From positions 1 through 64,000 of the forward strand of contig JALNYU010000005.1 in assembly GCA_023229645.1 (NCBI GenBank): DNA of 64,000 bases, in the 5' to 3' direction. The notes beneath the pieces were generated by a model, which saw only the letters and a list, made by a program, of their open reading frames with translations, was not told the origin of the DNA and searched no databases. The first letter of the stretch is position 1; each line of letters opens with the position of its first letter. The position numbers and the translations under genes are program-made. The DNA is from Nevskia sp. (GTDB lineage Bacteria; Pseudomonadota; Gammaproteobacteria; Nevskiales; Nevskiaceae). This document shows, piece after piece, positions 63,756-64,000 of the stretch.

Positions 63756-64000
63756 ATGATTTTAGGATTACGAACGGCCATTTATCCGGCGCCCGATCTT
63801 GCCAAAGGCAAGGCATTTTACTCAGCAATACTTGGCGCCGAGCCGTATTTCGATGAACCGTTTTACGTTGGCTACAGCGTTGGCGGTTTTGAACTCGGCC
63901 TGATTCCAGATGGCGCGCCCAACGCGAATGGCGCTGCCGCGTTATGGGGCGTGCCAGACGCTGACGCTGAATACAGCCGCTTGCTCACGCTCGGCGCGCG
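63756..64000 (+). CDS. VOC-superfamily protein, cut by window end
   Basis: ATG 63756 follows CTGGAGG at good spacing. The protein starts MILGLRTAIYPAPDLAKGKAFYSAILG, the first half-domain of the VOC fold, and continues with YSVGGFELGLIPDG and ALWGVPDADAEYSRLLTLG. The frame is open at the end of the window. The glyoxalase-like function is unassigned. Confidence 0.85.
   Translation, partial: MILGLRTAIYPAPDLAKGKAFYSAILGAEPYFDEPFYVGYSVGGFELGLIPDGAPNANGAAALWGVPDADAEYSRLLTLGA

Noticed and set aside
1..64000. CRISPR arrays
   Set aside because: No regularly spaced repeat of 23-40 bp was seen anywhere; the only tandem repeat noticed is the 12-bp unit inside the Rhs gene.
1..64000. tRNA or rRNA genes
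   Set aside because: Larger gaps were read for T-loop (GTTCGAAT-like) and cloverleaf patterns and for rRNA sequence; none was convincing. A dedicated search could still find one.

Overview
The window is a G+C-rich proteobacterial chromosome segment. Several neighbourhoods point to a gammaproteobacterium: rhodanese-grxC-secB-gpsA, ctpA/envC, holA-proA-nadD-rsfS-rlmH, the his block running into tatABC, and slyD. A wax ester synthase/DGAT and several Xanthomonadales/Nevskiales-style genes make that part of the class the best guess, but this is inference from gene content, not a phylogenetic placement.

Layout. (1) 1-4790 is an accessory island. It holds the 5'-truncated end of an Rhs-type polymorphic toxin with two LysM domains and a C-terminal ADP-ribosyltransferase-like domain. 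Two small genes follow with stop/start overlaps, then an IS4-type fragment, an IS3-type fragment and a frame-broken gene remnant. A ~98-bp direct repeat (120-217 and 4461-4559) brackets the segment. (2) 4793-7478: SET-domain protein, DUF3574 protein, NCS2-like permease. (3) 7492-15619 is a long minus-strand block: DUF167, hisB-hisH-hisA-hisF-hisE, tatA-tatB-tatC, a two-component system, yceH. (4) 15671-23072: lipoprotein, slyD, two secreted S9 peptidases on either side of an exported methyltransferase-like protein, and an alpha/beta hydrolase. (5) 23083-27309: holA, proA, nadD, rsfS, rlmH. (6) 28072-32679: a REC-EAL c-di-GMP regulator and a large hybrid histidine kinase.

(7) 32680-35570 is a second accessory patch. 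A decayed IS1182-like transposase precedes an A+T-richer gene for a HEPN/Toprim-type protein. GTTAGGC lies 60 bp before that gene and GCCTAACAA 43 bp after it, an arrangement like a gene cassette of an integron. A GFA-family gene and a strong hairpin follow. (8) 35584-48269: lipoprotein, mtfA, small membrane protein, uvrD-like helicase, an ABC ATPase with a permease fused to an M1 peptidase, TerC, a glycosyltransferase, and WS/DGAT. (9) 48277-56417: ctpA, envC, a cysteine-less rhodanese, grxC, secB, gpsA, VOC, PhyH, hemE, pyrF. (10) 56822-64000: membrane protein, a frame-broken Lnt-like gene, catalase-like peroxidase, a RimK-like ATP-grasp protein, a ~1-kb gap, a CGNR zinc-finger protein preceded by a dyad, a nucleotidyltransferase gene interrupted by one TAG, and a VOC gene cut by the window end.

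The most interesting material is the toxin/partner cassette with its flanking repeats, and the cassette-like HEPN/Toprim gene, a plausible phage-defence candidate. No tRNA, rRNA or CRISPR array was recognised by reading. All coordinates and motifs were read by eye; no database search was run.
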